Shown one piece after another: positions 1 through 9,703 of a stretch of DNA of 64,000 nt. How positions within the stretch are numbered: position 1 is the first letter of the stretch; each line of letters begins with the position of its first letter. The notes below the pieces were generated by a model, which worked only from the letters and a program-made list of their open reading frames with translations, was not told the DNA's origin and ran no database searches. The DNA is from Streptomyces phaeofaciens (GTDB lineage Bacteria; Actinomycetota; Actinomycetes; Streptomycetales; Streptomycetaceae): NCBI RefSeq assembly GCF_014648915.1, contig NZ_BMSA01000010.1, positions 124,001 to 188,000 of the forward strand, written 5' to 3'. The position numbers and the translations under genes were made by a program.

Positions 1-20
1 CGGTGAAAGGCCCGAATCCC

Positions 21-1367
21 ATGAAGCTCCCCTCACTCGCGATCGCCGCGTGCGCCACCCTCCTCCTGCCGCTCACCGCCTGCGGCGGCAGCGCCCGGGC
101 CGGTGACGGCTCCACGGTCACCGTCACCGTCGGCTACCAGTCCAAGACCATCAACACCGTCACGGCCGGTACCCTCCTGCGCTCCCTCGGCTCCTTCGAG
201 AAGCAGCTCGACGCCCTGGGCGACGGCACCCGGTACAAGGTGGACTGGCAGGACTACGCGACCGGCGCCCCCATCACCGCGCAGATGACCGCCGGGAAGA
301 TCGACATCGGCTCGATGGGCGACTTCCCGCTCCTCATCAACGCGGCCCGCGGCAAGCAACTGGGCGCACCCACCCACCTGGTCTCGGTCACCGGCTACAA
401 CCTCCGCGGCGGCCTCAACACCATCGTCACCGCACCCGACTCCAAGCTCACCTCCCTCGACGACCTCAAGGGCAAGAAGGTCTCCACGAGCGTCGGCTCC
501 GCGGCCGACGGCACCCTCGTGCGCGCCCTTCAGCGGGCCGGCATCGACCCGGTCGACGGCATCGAGAAGCTCAACCAGCAGCCGGCCGTGGGCGCCTCCG
601 CCCTCTCCGCGGGCAGCGCCGACGCCCTCTCGCAGTTCGTCGCCTGGCCCGGCCTGCTCGCCTACCAGGGCAAGGCGAAAGCCCTGTACGACGGCGCCCA
701 GCTGAACCTGCCCACCTTCCACGGTGTCACCGCCCGCGAGGACTTCGCCAAAAAGCGCCCCGCCGTCCTGGAGGCCTTCCTCAAGGCCCAGGCGGAGGCC
801 ACCGACTACCTCGACGCACACCCCGTGGCCGCCGCCGAGAAGGTCGCCGAGGCCACCGGCCTGCCCGCCGAGGTCGTCTACCTCTACAACGGCGCCCACG
901 GCATCTCCACCTTCGACCCGGCCGTCAAGCCGCAGCTCGTCGACGCCCTGAAGGAGGACGTGTCGGTCCTGAAGGCGGCGAAGCTCACCGGGGACATCGA
1001 CGTGGACTCCTTCGTCGACGACCGGTACGTGCGCAAGGCGCTCGGCTCGTCGTACGCGAAGCGGCTCGCCGCCGCGCCCGCACCGGCCGCGAGCGAGGTC
1101 TGGCCCCGGGACGCCGAGCAGACCCTCACCTTCGCCACACCCGCCGAACTGCTCGCCTACACCGCCCGGCACAAGGACGGCGTCCGCGCCGCGTACGTCC
1201 CCGACGCCACCACCGGCACCCTGTGGTTCGCCGACCGGGCGGTCTGGGTGGCCGACGGCGAGGACCTGCTGCCGTTCGTCGCCCCGTCGACCGCGCGGGC
1301 CTACGTCGACGCCCACGGCGGGGCCCGCGTCATCACGTACGCCGACGCGCTGGGGCGGCAGTCATGA
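21..1367 (+). CDS. ABC importer substrate-binding lipoprotein with C-terminal NosL-like domain
   Basis: This is probably the extracytoplasmic solute-binding lipoprotein of an SsuA/TauA/NMT1-type importer, 448 aa. The N-terminus is a lipoprotein signal with lipobox LTAC around residue 20. The stretch MTAGKIDIGSMGDFP is typical of sulfonate/nitrate/taurine binding proteins. ATG at 21 was preferred over GTG at 3 because GAAAGG lies 10 nt before it and the signal peptide starts there. Residues about 365-448 are not part of the usual fold: VRAAYVPDATTG, FADRAVWVADG and AHGGARVITYADAL match the pattern of NosL, the copper-binding accessory lipoprotein of nitrous oxide reductase. It overlaps the permease by ATGA, so the genes are probably translated together. 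The substrate is unknown; a sulfur compound is a guess from the family. Confidence 0.82.
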   Translation: MKLPSLAIAACATLLLPLTACGGSARAGDGSTVTVTVGYQSKTINTVTAGTLLRSLGSFEKQLDALGDGTRYKVDWQDYATGAPITAQMTAGKIDIGSMGDFPLLINAARGKQLGAPTHLVSVTGYNLRGGLNTIVTAPDSKLTSLDDLKGKKVSTSVGSAADGTLVRALQRAGIDPVDGIEKLNQQPAVGASALSAGSADALSQFVAWPGLLAYQGKAKALYDGAQLNLPTFHGVTAREDFAKKRPAVLEAFLKAQAEATDYLDAHPVAAAEKVAEATGLPAEVVYLYNGAHGISTFDPAVKPQLVDALKEDVSVLKAAKLTGDIDVDSFVDDRYVRKALGSSYAKRLAAAPAPAASEVWPRDAEQTLTFATPAELLAYTARHKDGVRAAYVPDATTGTLWFADRAVWVADGEDLLPFVAPSTARAYVDAHGGARVITYADALGRQS

Positions 1368-2227
1368 CCCGCTACGCGCTGCGGGTGGCCTCCGTGGCGG
1401 CCGCCCTCGGGCTCTGGCAGCTGCTGACCAGCCGGAACATCGACATCTGGCTGCGCTTCTCGCAGTTCCCCACGGTCGCCGACGTGGCCCGCGCCTTCGC
1501 CGGCCGGCTGAGCGGCGAGGACTACTGGACCGACCTCACCGACAGCCTCACCCGGATCCTCACCGGCTTCCTGCTGGCCGCCGTCCTCGGCGTGGCCACC
1601 GGCGTGCTCGTGGCGCGCTCGCGGCTCGCCGAGGACCTGCTCGGCCCGCTCCTCGAGGTGGTCCGGCCCATCCCCGCCATCGCGCTCGTGCCCGTCGCGA
1701 TCCTCCTCTTCCCCTCCAACGAACAAGGCATCGTCTTCATCACCTTCACCGCCGCCTTCTTCCCCGTCCTGGTCTCCACCCGGCACACGGTCCGCGCGCT
1801 CAACCCCGTCTGGGAGGAGGCGGTCAGCACCCTCGGCGGCGGCCGGTGGCGGATCCTCGGCTCGGTCGTGCTGCCCGGCGCGCTGCCCGGCATCTTCGGC
1901 GGCCTGTCCGTAGGCATCGGCGTGTCGTGGATCTGCGTGATCTCCGCCGAGATGATCTCCGGCCAGTACGGCGTCGGCTACCGCACGTGGCAGGACTACA
2001 CGGTCGTCGACTACCCGGGCGTGTTCGTCGGCATGGTCACCATCGGCGTCCTCGGCTGGGCCACCTCCACGGCCGTGGAACTCCTCGGCCGCCGCCTCAC
2101 CCACTGGCTGCCGCGCACCTCGTACGTCCCCGGCCCCCGGGCCGCGCGCACGGCGCGCGGCACCGCCACCCCCGTACCGGCCGGTCCCGGGCCGGAGAAG
2201 GGCGTGCCCCATGACCAGCTCGTCTGA
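1364..2227 (+). CDS. ABC transporter permease, SsuC/TauC type
   Basis: Inner-membrane permease of the importer, 287 aa, with about six hydrophobic segments. The cytoplasmic EAA loop that contacts the ATPase is visible as EEAVSTLGGGRWRILGSVVLPG, with the typical EAA---G-----I-----LP spacing. It belongs to the BPD_transp_1 family and is closest in layout to sulfonate/nitrate/taurine permeases. The start overlaps the stop of the binding protein (ATGA at 1364), and its end overlaps the ATPase gene by 17 nt, so the three genes form one operon. Confidence 0.9.
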   Translation: MTRYALRVASVAAALGLWQLLTSRNIDIWLRFSQFPTVADVARAFAGRLSGEDYWTDLTDSLTRILTGFLLAAVLGVATGVLVARSRLAEDLLGPLLEVVRPIPAIALVPVAILLFPSNEQGIVFITFTAAFFPVLVSTRHTVRALNPVWEEAVSTLGGGRWRILGSVVLPGALPGIFGGLSVGIGVSWICVISAEMISGQYGVGYRTWQDYTVVDYPGVFVGMVTIGVLGWATSTAVELLGRRLTHWLPRTSYVPGPRAARTARGTATPVPAGPGPEKGVPHDQLV

Positions 2228-2978
2228 CGTCCGCCCGCAGTCCCGCGCCGGCGCGGGACTCGCCCTGCGGGACGCCACCCTCGGACGCCCGGGTGTGCCC
2301 GTACTGCACGGCGTCGACCTGGCGGTCGCCCCCGGGGAGATCCTCACCGTCGTCGGCCCCTCCGGCTGCGGCAAGTCCACCCTGCTGCGTACCCTGGCCG
2401 GACTGCTGTCCCCGCTCGACGGGGAGGTCACCCAGGACGCACACCCGCTGACCGGCCCCGGCGCCGATCGCGCCCTGGTCTTCCAGGAGGACGCCCTCCT
2501 GCCCTGGCGCACCCTGCGGGCCAACGTCGAACTCCCGCTGGCCATTCGCGGACTGCCGCGCCCCGAACGCCGGGCCCGGGCCGAGTCGTGGCTGGCCAGC
2601 GTCGGACTCGCCGAGCACACCCGGAAGCTGCCGCACCGCGTCTCCGGCGGCCAGCGCCAGCGAGCCCAGCTCGCCCGTGCCCTGGCCGGAGCGCCCCGCG
2701 CCGTCCTCATGGACGAACCGTTCGGCGCACTCGACGCCCAGACCCGGGCCGGCATGCAGGATCTGCTGGTCGAGGTGTTGCGCGGCACGGGCGCCACCGT
2801 CGTCTTCGTCACCCACGACGTGGACGAGGCCCTGTTCCTCGGCGACCGCGTGGCCCTCCTCGGCGCGGGCCGCGTCACCGCCGTACGGGACGTACCGCGC
2901 CCGCGGGACCGCGCCGCGCACGACGAACCCGCGCGCGTGGCCCTGCGACGCGACGTCCTGACCTCACCGAGCATCTGA
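2211..2978 (+). CDS. ABC transporter ATP-binding protein, SsuB/TauB type
   Basis: ATPase that powers the importer, 255 aa. All nucleotide-binding motifs are present: Walker A GPSGCGKST, Q-loop in VFQEDALLPW, signature VSGGQRQRAQLARAL, Walker B AVLMDEPFGALD, and the H-loop FVTHDVDEA. The Q-loop wording is typical of nitrate/sulfonate/taurine ATPases. It starts inside the 3' end of the permease gene and is followed after 11 nt by the flavoprotein gene, so all four genes are likely cotranscribed. Confidence 0.92.
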   Translation: MTSSSDVRPQSRAGAGLALRDATLGRPGVPVLHGVDLAVAPGEILTVVGPSGCGKSTLLRTLAGLLSPLDGEVTQDAHPLTGPGADRALVFQEDALLPWRTLRANVELPLAIRGLPRPERRARAESWLASVGLAEHTRKLPHRVSGGQRQRAQLARALAGAPRAVLMDEPFGALDAQTRAGMQDLLVEVLRGTGATVVFVTHDVDEALFLGDRVALLGAGRVTAVRDVPRPRDRAAHDEPARVALRRDVLTSPSI

Positions 2979-2989
2979 GAGGCACCCCG

Positions 2990-5752
2990 GTGGACACCCC
3001 CCTGCAGATCCCCGCGCTCGGCGACGCCGAGGAGCTGACCTGCGACGTCCTCGTCATCGGCGGCGGCACCGCGGGCACGATGGCGGCCCTGACCGCCGCC
3101 GAGCACGGCGCCGACGTCCTGCTCCTGGAGAAGGCCCACGTCCGGCACTCGGGCGCGCTCGCCATGGGCATGGACGGCGTCAACAACGCGGTCGTCCCCG
3201 GTCGCGCCGAGCCCGACGACTACGTCGCCGAGATCACCCGCGCCAACGACGGCATCGTCGACCAGTCCACCGTCCGCCAGACCGCCACGCGGGGCTTCGC
3301 CATGGTGCAGCGGCTGGAGTCGTACGGCGTGAAGTTCGAGAAGGACGAGCACGGCGAGTACGCGGTCCGCCAGGTGCACCGCTCCGGCTCGTACGTGCTG
3401 CCGATGCCGGAGGGCAAGGATGTCAAGAAGGTCCTGTACCGACAGCTGCGGCGGCGCGAGATGCGGGAGCGGATCCGTATCGAGAACCGGGTGATGCCGG
3501 TCCGTGTGCTGACCGCCGAGGGGCGTGCCGTGGGCGCGGCGGGCTTCAACACGCGCACGGGCGCGTTCGTGACCGTCCGCGCGGGCGCCGTGATCCTCGC
3601 GACCGGCGCCTGCGGCCGCCTCGGCCTGCCTGCCTCCGGCTACCTGTACGGCACGTACGAGAACCCCACCAACGCCGGTGACGGCTACGCGATGGCGTAC
3701 CACGCGGGCGCCGAGCTGACCGGCATCGAGTGCTTCCAGATCAACCCGCTGATCAAGGACTACAACGGCCCCGCCTGCGCCTATGTCGCCAACCCCTTCG
3801 GCGGCTACCAGGTCAACCGGCACGGCGAACGCTTCGTGGACTCCGACTACTGGTCGGGCCAGATGATGGCCGAGTTCGCTGCCGAGGTGGCCTCCGACCG
3901 CGGCCCGGTGTACCTGAAGCTGAGCCATCTCCCGGAGGAGTCGGTCTCCGCCCTGGAGTCGATCCTGCACTCCACCGAGCGCCCGACGCGCGGGACCTTC
4001 CACGCGGGCCGGGGGCACGACTACCGCACCCACGACATCGAGATGCACATCTCCGAGATCGGTCTGTGCGGCGGCCACTCGGCCTCGGGCGTACGGGTCG
4101 ACGACCACGCCCGGACGACCGTCCCCCGGCTGTACGCGGCCGGTGACCTGGCCTGTGTCCCGCACAACTACATGATCGGCGCGTTCGTCTTCGGCGAGCT
4201 GGCGGGCGCCGACGCGGCCCGGTACGCGCCGTACGGCGGGGAGCTGCCGGCCGATCAGCTGCGGGAGGCGCACGAGCTGGTCTACCGCCCGCTGCGCAAC
4301 CCGCAGGGCCCGCCGCAGCCCCAGGTCGAGTACAAGCTGCGCCGCTTCGTGAACGACTACGTGGCCCCGCCGAAGTCCGGCGCGCGGCTGTCCCTGGCGC
4401 TGGAGGCCTTCGAGCGGATGCGCGAAGACATCGCGGAAATGGGCGCGCGCACCCCCCATGAGCTGATGCGCTGCGCCGAGGTCTCCTTCATCCGCGACTG
4501 CGCGGAGATGGCCGCCCGGGCCTCCCTGGCCCGTACGGAGTCCCGCTGGGGCCTCTATCACGACCGTCTGGACCACCCCGCGCGCGACGACGCGTCCTGG
4601 TTCCACCACCTCGATCTGCACAAGTCCCCCTCCGGTGCGATGGAGTTCACGGCCCGTCCCGTGGCTCCCTATCTGGTTCCGGTCGACGAGTTCAGCCCCG
4701 TGGGCGGCCCGTCCCGGCACCTCGGCGAGGTCCACCCCGAGGAGGTGGCGACCGCCGGGTCCCGGGACCTTGCACCGGTGGCCTCCGGGCCGACGTCCGC
4801 GCGGGCGACCGGAGCCGCCGACCCCGCCGACACCGCCGGCCTTCGCACGGGTGTCTCGCCCCGGCTCCTCGAACTGCTGGCGCTCGCCGAGGAGGAGCCC
4901 GAACTGGCCCTCGTCGAGCCCTATTTGGCCGATCCCGACCCGGCCGTGCGCCGGACCGCGGTCTCCGTCCTCACCGAGACCCTGCCGCCCGGCACCGGGC
5001 AGGCGCTGGCCCGTGCCCTCGCCGACCCTGACGGCGAGGTGCGGGCGACGGCGGCGGCCTCACTGCGCGAGCTGGTCGAGACGCTCCCGCCGGAGCCCGC
5101 GCTGCGGGACGCCCTGGCCGCCGCGCTCGCCGAGGCCGACCCGGTCGTCCGCGCCGCCGCCCTCGATGTGCTGCGCGCGCTGCGCCTGGGCGACGCGGAG
5201 CTGTTCGCCGGGCCGCTGGACGACCCCGATGTCGCCGTCCGGATCGAGGCCGTGCGCGCGCTGGTCTCGGTCGACGCGGTCGCACCGCTGGCGCGGGCGG
5301 CGGGCGACGCCTCCCGGGAGGTCCGGGTGACCGTGGCCAAGGCACTCGCCGGGGTCGCCTCGGCGTCTCTCGCACCGGGCTCCCGGGACCTGCTCACCGC
5401 CGCCCTGGACCGGCTCGGCCGGGACGCGGACGCCCTGGTCCGCGGCGCCGCACTCGGCGCGCTGGCCTCGGCCGGCTGCCCGGCGCCGCTCGCCGCGCGG
5501 GCCGTCGCCGCGCTCGCCGATCCGGCCTGGCAGGTCCGTGTCGGCGCCGCCACCGCGCTGTCCGTGGCGGACCCCGGCACCGCCGTCCCGGTCCTCGCCA
5601 AGGCCCTGGCCGACGCGAACGCCGATGTCCGCAAGGCCGCGGTCCTGGCGCTGACCCGGCACCGTGACGCGCCGAACGCCCGCGCGGCCCTGGCCACGGC
5701 GACGACGGACTCGGACGCGGACGTCAGGGCGTACGCGACCCGGGCACGGTGA
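2990..5752 (+). CDS. AprA/fumarate-reductase-like flavoprotein fused to HEAT repeats
   Basis: A 920-aa two-part protein. Residues 1-600 are an FAD-binding flavoprotein of the succinate dehydrogenase/fumarate reductase/adenylylsulfate reductase family: the dinucleotide site VLVIGGGTAGTMAA is at about residue 18, followed by LLLEKAHVRHSGALAMGMDG, GAVILATGACG and YAAGDLACVPHNYMIGA. The SGA-GMDG wording resembles the APS reductase alpha subunit more than SdhA. Residues about 625-920 are alpha-helical HEAT repeats (recurring DPD-AVR-TAV and LADP-W-VR-GAATAL), probably for protein contacts. The GTG start has GAGAGG 7 nt upstream, just after the ATPase stop. No ferredoxin partner is in view; it could be before the window. 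The reaction is unknown; sulfur-compound redox chemistry is inferred from the family and transporter. Confidence 0.78.
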   Translation: MDTPLQIPALGDAEELTCDVLVIGGGTAGTMAALTAAEHGADVLLLEKAHVRHSGALAMGMDGVNNAVVPGRAEPDDYVAEITRANDGIVDQSTVRQTATRGFAMVQRLESYGVKFEKDEHGEYAVRQVHRSGSYVLPMPEGKDVKKVLYRQLRRREMRERIRIENRVMPVRVLTAEGRAVGAAGFNTRTGAFVTVRAGAVILATGACGRLGLPASGYLYGTYENPTNAGDGYAMAYHAGAELTGIECFQINPLIKDYNGPACAYVANPFGGYQVNRHGERFVDSDYWSGQMMAEFAAEVASDRGPVYLKLSHLPEESVSALESILHSTERPTRGTFHAGRGHDYRTHDIEMHISEIGLCGGHSASGVRVDDHARTTVPRLYAAGDLACVPHNYMIGAFVFGELAGADAARYAPYGGELPADQLREAHELVYRPLRNPQGPPQPQVEYKLRRFVNDYVAPPKSGARLSLALEAFERMREDIAEMGARTPHELMRCAEVSFIRDCAEMAARASLARTESRWGLYHDRLDHPARDDASWFHHLDLHKSPSGAMEFTARPVAPYLVPVDEFSPVGGPSRHLGEVHPEEVATAGSRDLAPVASGPTSARATGAADPADTAGLRTGVSPRLLELLALAEEEPELALVEPYLADPDPAVRRTAVSVLTETLPPGTGQALARALADPDGEVRATAAASLRELVETLPPEPALRDALAAALAEADPVVRAAALDVLRALRLGDAELFAGPLDDPDVAVRIEAVRALVSVDAVAPLARAAGDASREVRVTVAKALAGVASASLAPGSRDLLTAALDRLGRDADALVRGAALGALASAGCPAPLAARAVAALADPAWQVRVGAATALSVADPGTAVPVLAKALADANADVRKAAVLALTRHRDAPNARAALATATTDSDADVRAYATRAR

Positions 5753-5819
5753 GGAGCCCGGCCCCGCCACCTCCTCCGTCGGCCATGTCCAGCGGCTGCA
5801 TCCAGTGGCTACAGCCCGG

Positions 5820-7862
<2,043 letters not shown>

Positions 7863-7933
7863 CGTCTCGTCCCCCGTACGTCGTCCCTCGACCACTGCCT
7901 CAACGATAGGGGTCCGCACTGACAGCGCCGGAG

Positions 7934-7969
7934 TTATCCACAGACCCGTTCCGGTCACCCTGTGGATAT
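7934..7969. promoter_or_regulatory. Pair of DnaA-box-like sequences upstream of recQ
   Basis: TTATCCACA at 7934-7942 and, in the opposite orientation, TGTGGATAT at 7961-7969 lie 72-107 bp before the recQ start codon. The first equals the classical DnaA box consensus; the second differs by one base. Such an A/T-rich 9-mer pair is unlikely by chance in DNA this GC-rich. A role in controlling recQ is an inference. Confidence 0.35.
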
Positions 7970-7990
7970 GTCTCGTCACCATGAGATGGC

Positions 7991-8026
7991 GAAGGGCCCG
8001 GTCCCCTCCCAGGAACCGGGCCCTTC
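7991..8026 (-). terminator. Terminator of the nuo operon
   Basis: Perfect 12-bp inverted repeat GAAGGGCCCGGT (7991-8002) and ACCGGGCCCTTC (8015-8026) with a 12-nt loop, about 20 nt beyond the nuoN stop. There is no long T-run, as is usual in Streptomyces terminators. Confidence 0.8.
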
Positions 8027-8044
8027 GCTCGCGCGGTGCGCGGG

Positions 8045-9703
8045 TCAGCGCACGAACACCCCTGCCTGGTTCGCCAGGTCCAGGAAGTACTGCGGGGCCA
8101 CGCCGAGCACCAGGGTGACGACGACCCCCATGCCGATCGCCGCCGTCGTCAGCGGCGACGGAACGGCGACGGTCGGGCCCTCGGGCCGCGGCTCGCTGAA
8201 GAACATCAGCACGATCACGCGGATGTAGAAGAACGCGGCGATCGCCGAGGAGATCACACCGACGACGACCAGCGGCGCCGCGCCGCCCTCGGCGGCCGCA
8301 CTGAACACGGCGAACTTCCCGGTGAACCCGGAGGTCAGCGGGATACCGGCGAAGGCCAGCAGGAACACGGCGAACACGGCCGCCACCAGCGGCGAGCGGC
8401 GCCCCAGTCCCGCCCACTTCGACAGGTGGGTCGCCTCGCCGCCCGCGTCGCGCACCAGGGTGACGACCGCGAAGGCGCCGATCGTCACGAAGGAGTACGC
8501 GGCCAGGTAGAAGAGCACGGACGAGACGCCGTCCGGGGTGGTCGCGATGACACCCGCGAGGATGAATCCGGCGTGCGCGATGGACGAGTACGCCAGCAGC
8601 CGCTTGATGTCGGTCTGGGTGATGGCGACGATCGCACCGCCCAGCATGGTGACGACCGCCACGCCCCACATGACCGGCCGCCAGTCCCAGCGCAGGCCCG
8701 GCAGGACGACGTAGAGGATGCGCAGCAGCGCGCCGAACGCGGCCACCTTGGTCGCGGCGGCCATGAAGCCGGTGACCGGGGTGGGGGCGCCCTGGTAGAC
8801 GTCGGGCGTCCACATGTGGAAGGGCACCGCGCCGACCTTGAACAGCAGGCCCATGACGATCATCGCGGTGCCGATGAGCAGCAGCGCGTCGTTGCCCATG
8901 GTGTCCGCGAGGGCGGGGTCCACGTTCTTGACGGTGCCGTCGACGACCTGCGCGATCGTCGCGTAGGACACCGAGCCCGCGTAGCCGTACAGCAGGGCGA
9001 TGCCGAACAGGGTGAACGCGGAGGCGAAGGCGCCGAGCAGGAAGTACTTGACCGCTGCCTCCTGCGACATGAGCCGCTTGCGGCGGGCCAGGGCGCACAG
9101 GAGGTACAGCGGGAGCGAGAGGACCTCCAGCGCGATGAAGAAGGTCAACAGGTCGTTGGCCGCCGGGAAGATCAGCATGCCGGCGACGGCGAACAGCAGC
9201 AGCGGGAAGACCTCGGTGGTGGTGAAGCCCGCCTTGACCGCGGCCTTCTCGCTGTCGCTGCCGGGCACGGAGGCCGCCTGGGCGGCGAAGGAGTCGACCC
9301 GGTTGCCGTGCGCCTCGGGGTCGAGGCGCCGTTCGGCGAAGGTGAACAGGCCGACCAGGGAGGCCAGCAGGATCGTGCCCTGGAGGAACAGGGCCGGTCC
9401 GTCGACGGCGATCGCGCCCATGGCGACGATCCCCGCCTTGGTGGTGCCGTATCCGTCCGCCGCCAGGGCGACCACCGCGGCGAACCCGGCGACCAGGGCG
9501 ACGACGGAGACGAACAGTTGTGCGTAGTAGCGGTGCTTGCGCGGCACGAAGGCCTCGACCAGCACCCCGACGATCGCCGCACCCACCACGATCAGAGTGG
9601 GCGACAATTGACCGTATTCGATCTTCGGCGCGTCGATCTTCGCGATCGGGTCGGCCGCGGCCGCCGCCGTTGTCCACAGGCTGTGGACGGCTGATGCGCT
9701 CAC
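8045..9703 (-). CDS. nuoN: NADH-quinone oxidoreductase subunit N
   Basis: Antiporter-like proton-pumping membrane subunit of complex I, 552 aa with about 14 hydrophobic helices. The conserved proton-translocation core is visible around HMWTPDVYQGAPTPVTGFMA and in the lysine of KVGAVPFH. It is the last gene of the operon. The GTG start overlaps the nuoM stop (GTGA). A TTGTCCACAG-G-CTGTGGAC palindrome lies within the first 12 codons (9670-9688); it is coding sequence but matches the Streptomyces DnaA-box consensus. Confidence 0.95.
   Translation of the reverse strand: MSASAVHSLWTTAAAAADPIAKIDAPKIEYGQLSPTLIVVGAAIVGVLVEAFVPRKHRYYAQLFVSVVALVAGFAAVVALAADGYGTTKAGIVAMGAIAVDGPALFLQGTILLASLVGLFTFAERRLDPEAHGNRVDSFAAQAASVPGSDSEKAAVKAGFTTTEVFPLLLFAVAGMLIFPAANDLLTFFIALEVLSLPLYLLCALARRKRLMSQEAAVKYFLLGAFASAFTLFGIALLYGYAGSVSYATIAQVVDGTVKNVDPALADTMGNDALLLIGTAMIVMGLLFKVGAVPFHMWTPDVYQGAPTPVTGFMAAATKVAAFGALLRILYVVLPGLRWDWRPVMWGVAVVTMLGGAIVAITQTDIKRLLAYSSIAHAGFILAGVIATTPDGVSSVLFYLAAYSFVTIGAFAVVTLVRDAGGEATHLSKWAGLGRRSPLVAAVFAVFLLAFAGIPLTSGFTGKFAVFSAAAEGGAAPLVVVGVISSAIAAFFYIRVIVLMFFSEPRPEGPTVAVPSPLTTAAIGMGVVVTLVLGVAPQYFLDLANQAGVFVR

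Noticed and set aside
1301..4735. Very long minus-strand reading frame opposite the ABC transporter and flavoprotein genes
   Set aside because: It lies antisense to well-supported genes and has no recognisable domain; GC-rich codon bias opens such frames by default.
7934..9678. A replication origin suggested by DnaA boxes near recQ/nuoN
   Set aside because: Only a few scattered boxes, no dnaA, dnaN or gyrB genes and no dense box array; best seen as possible regulatory sites.
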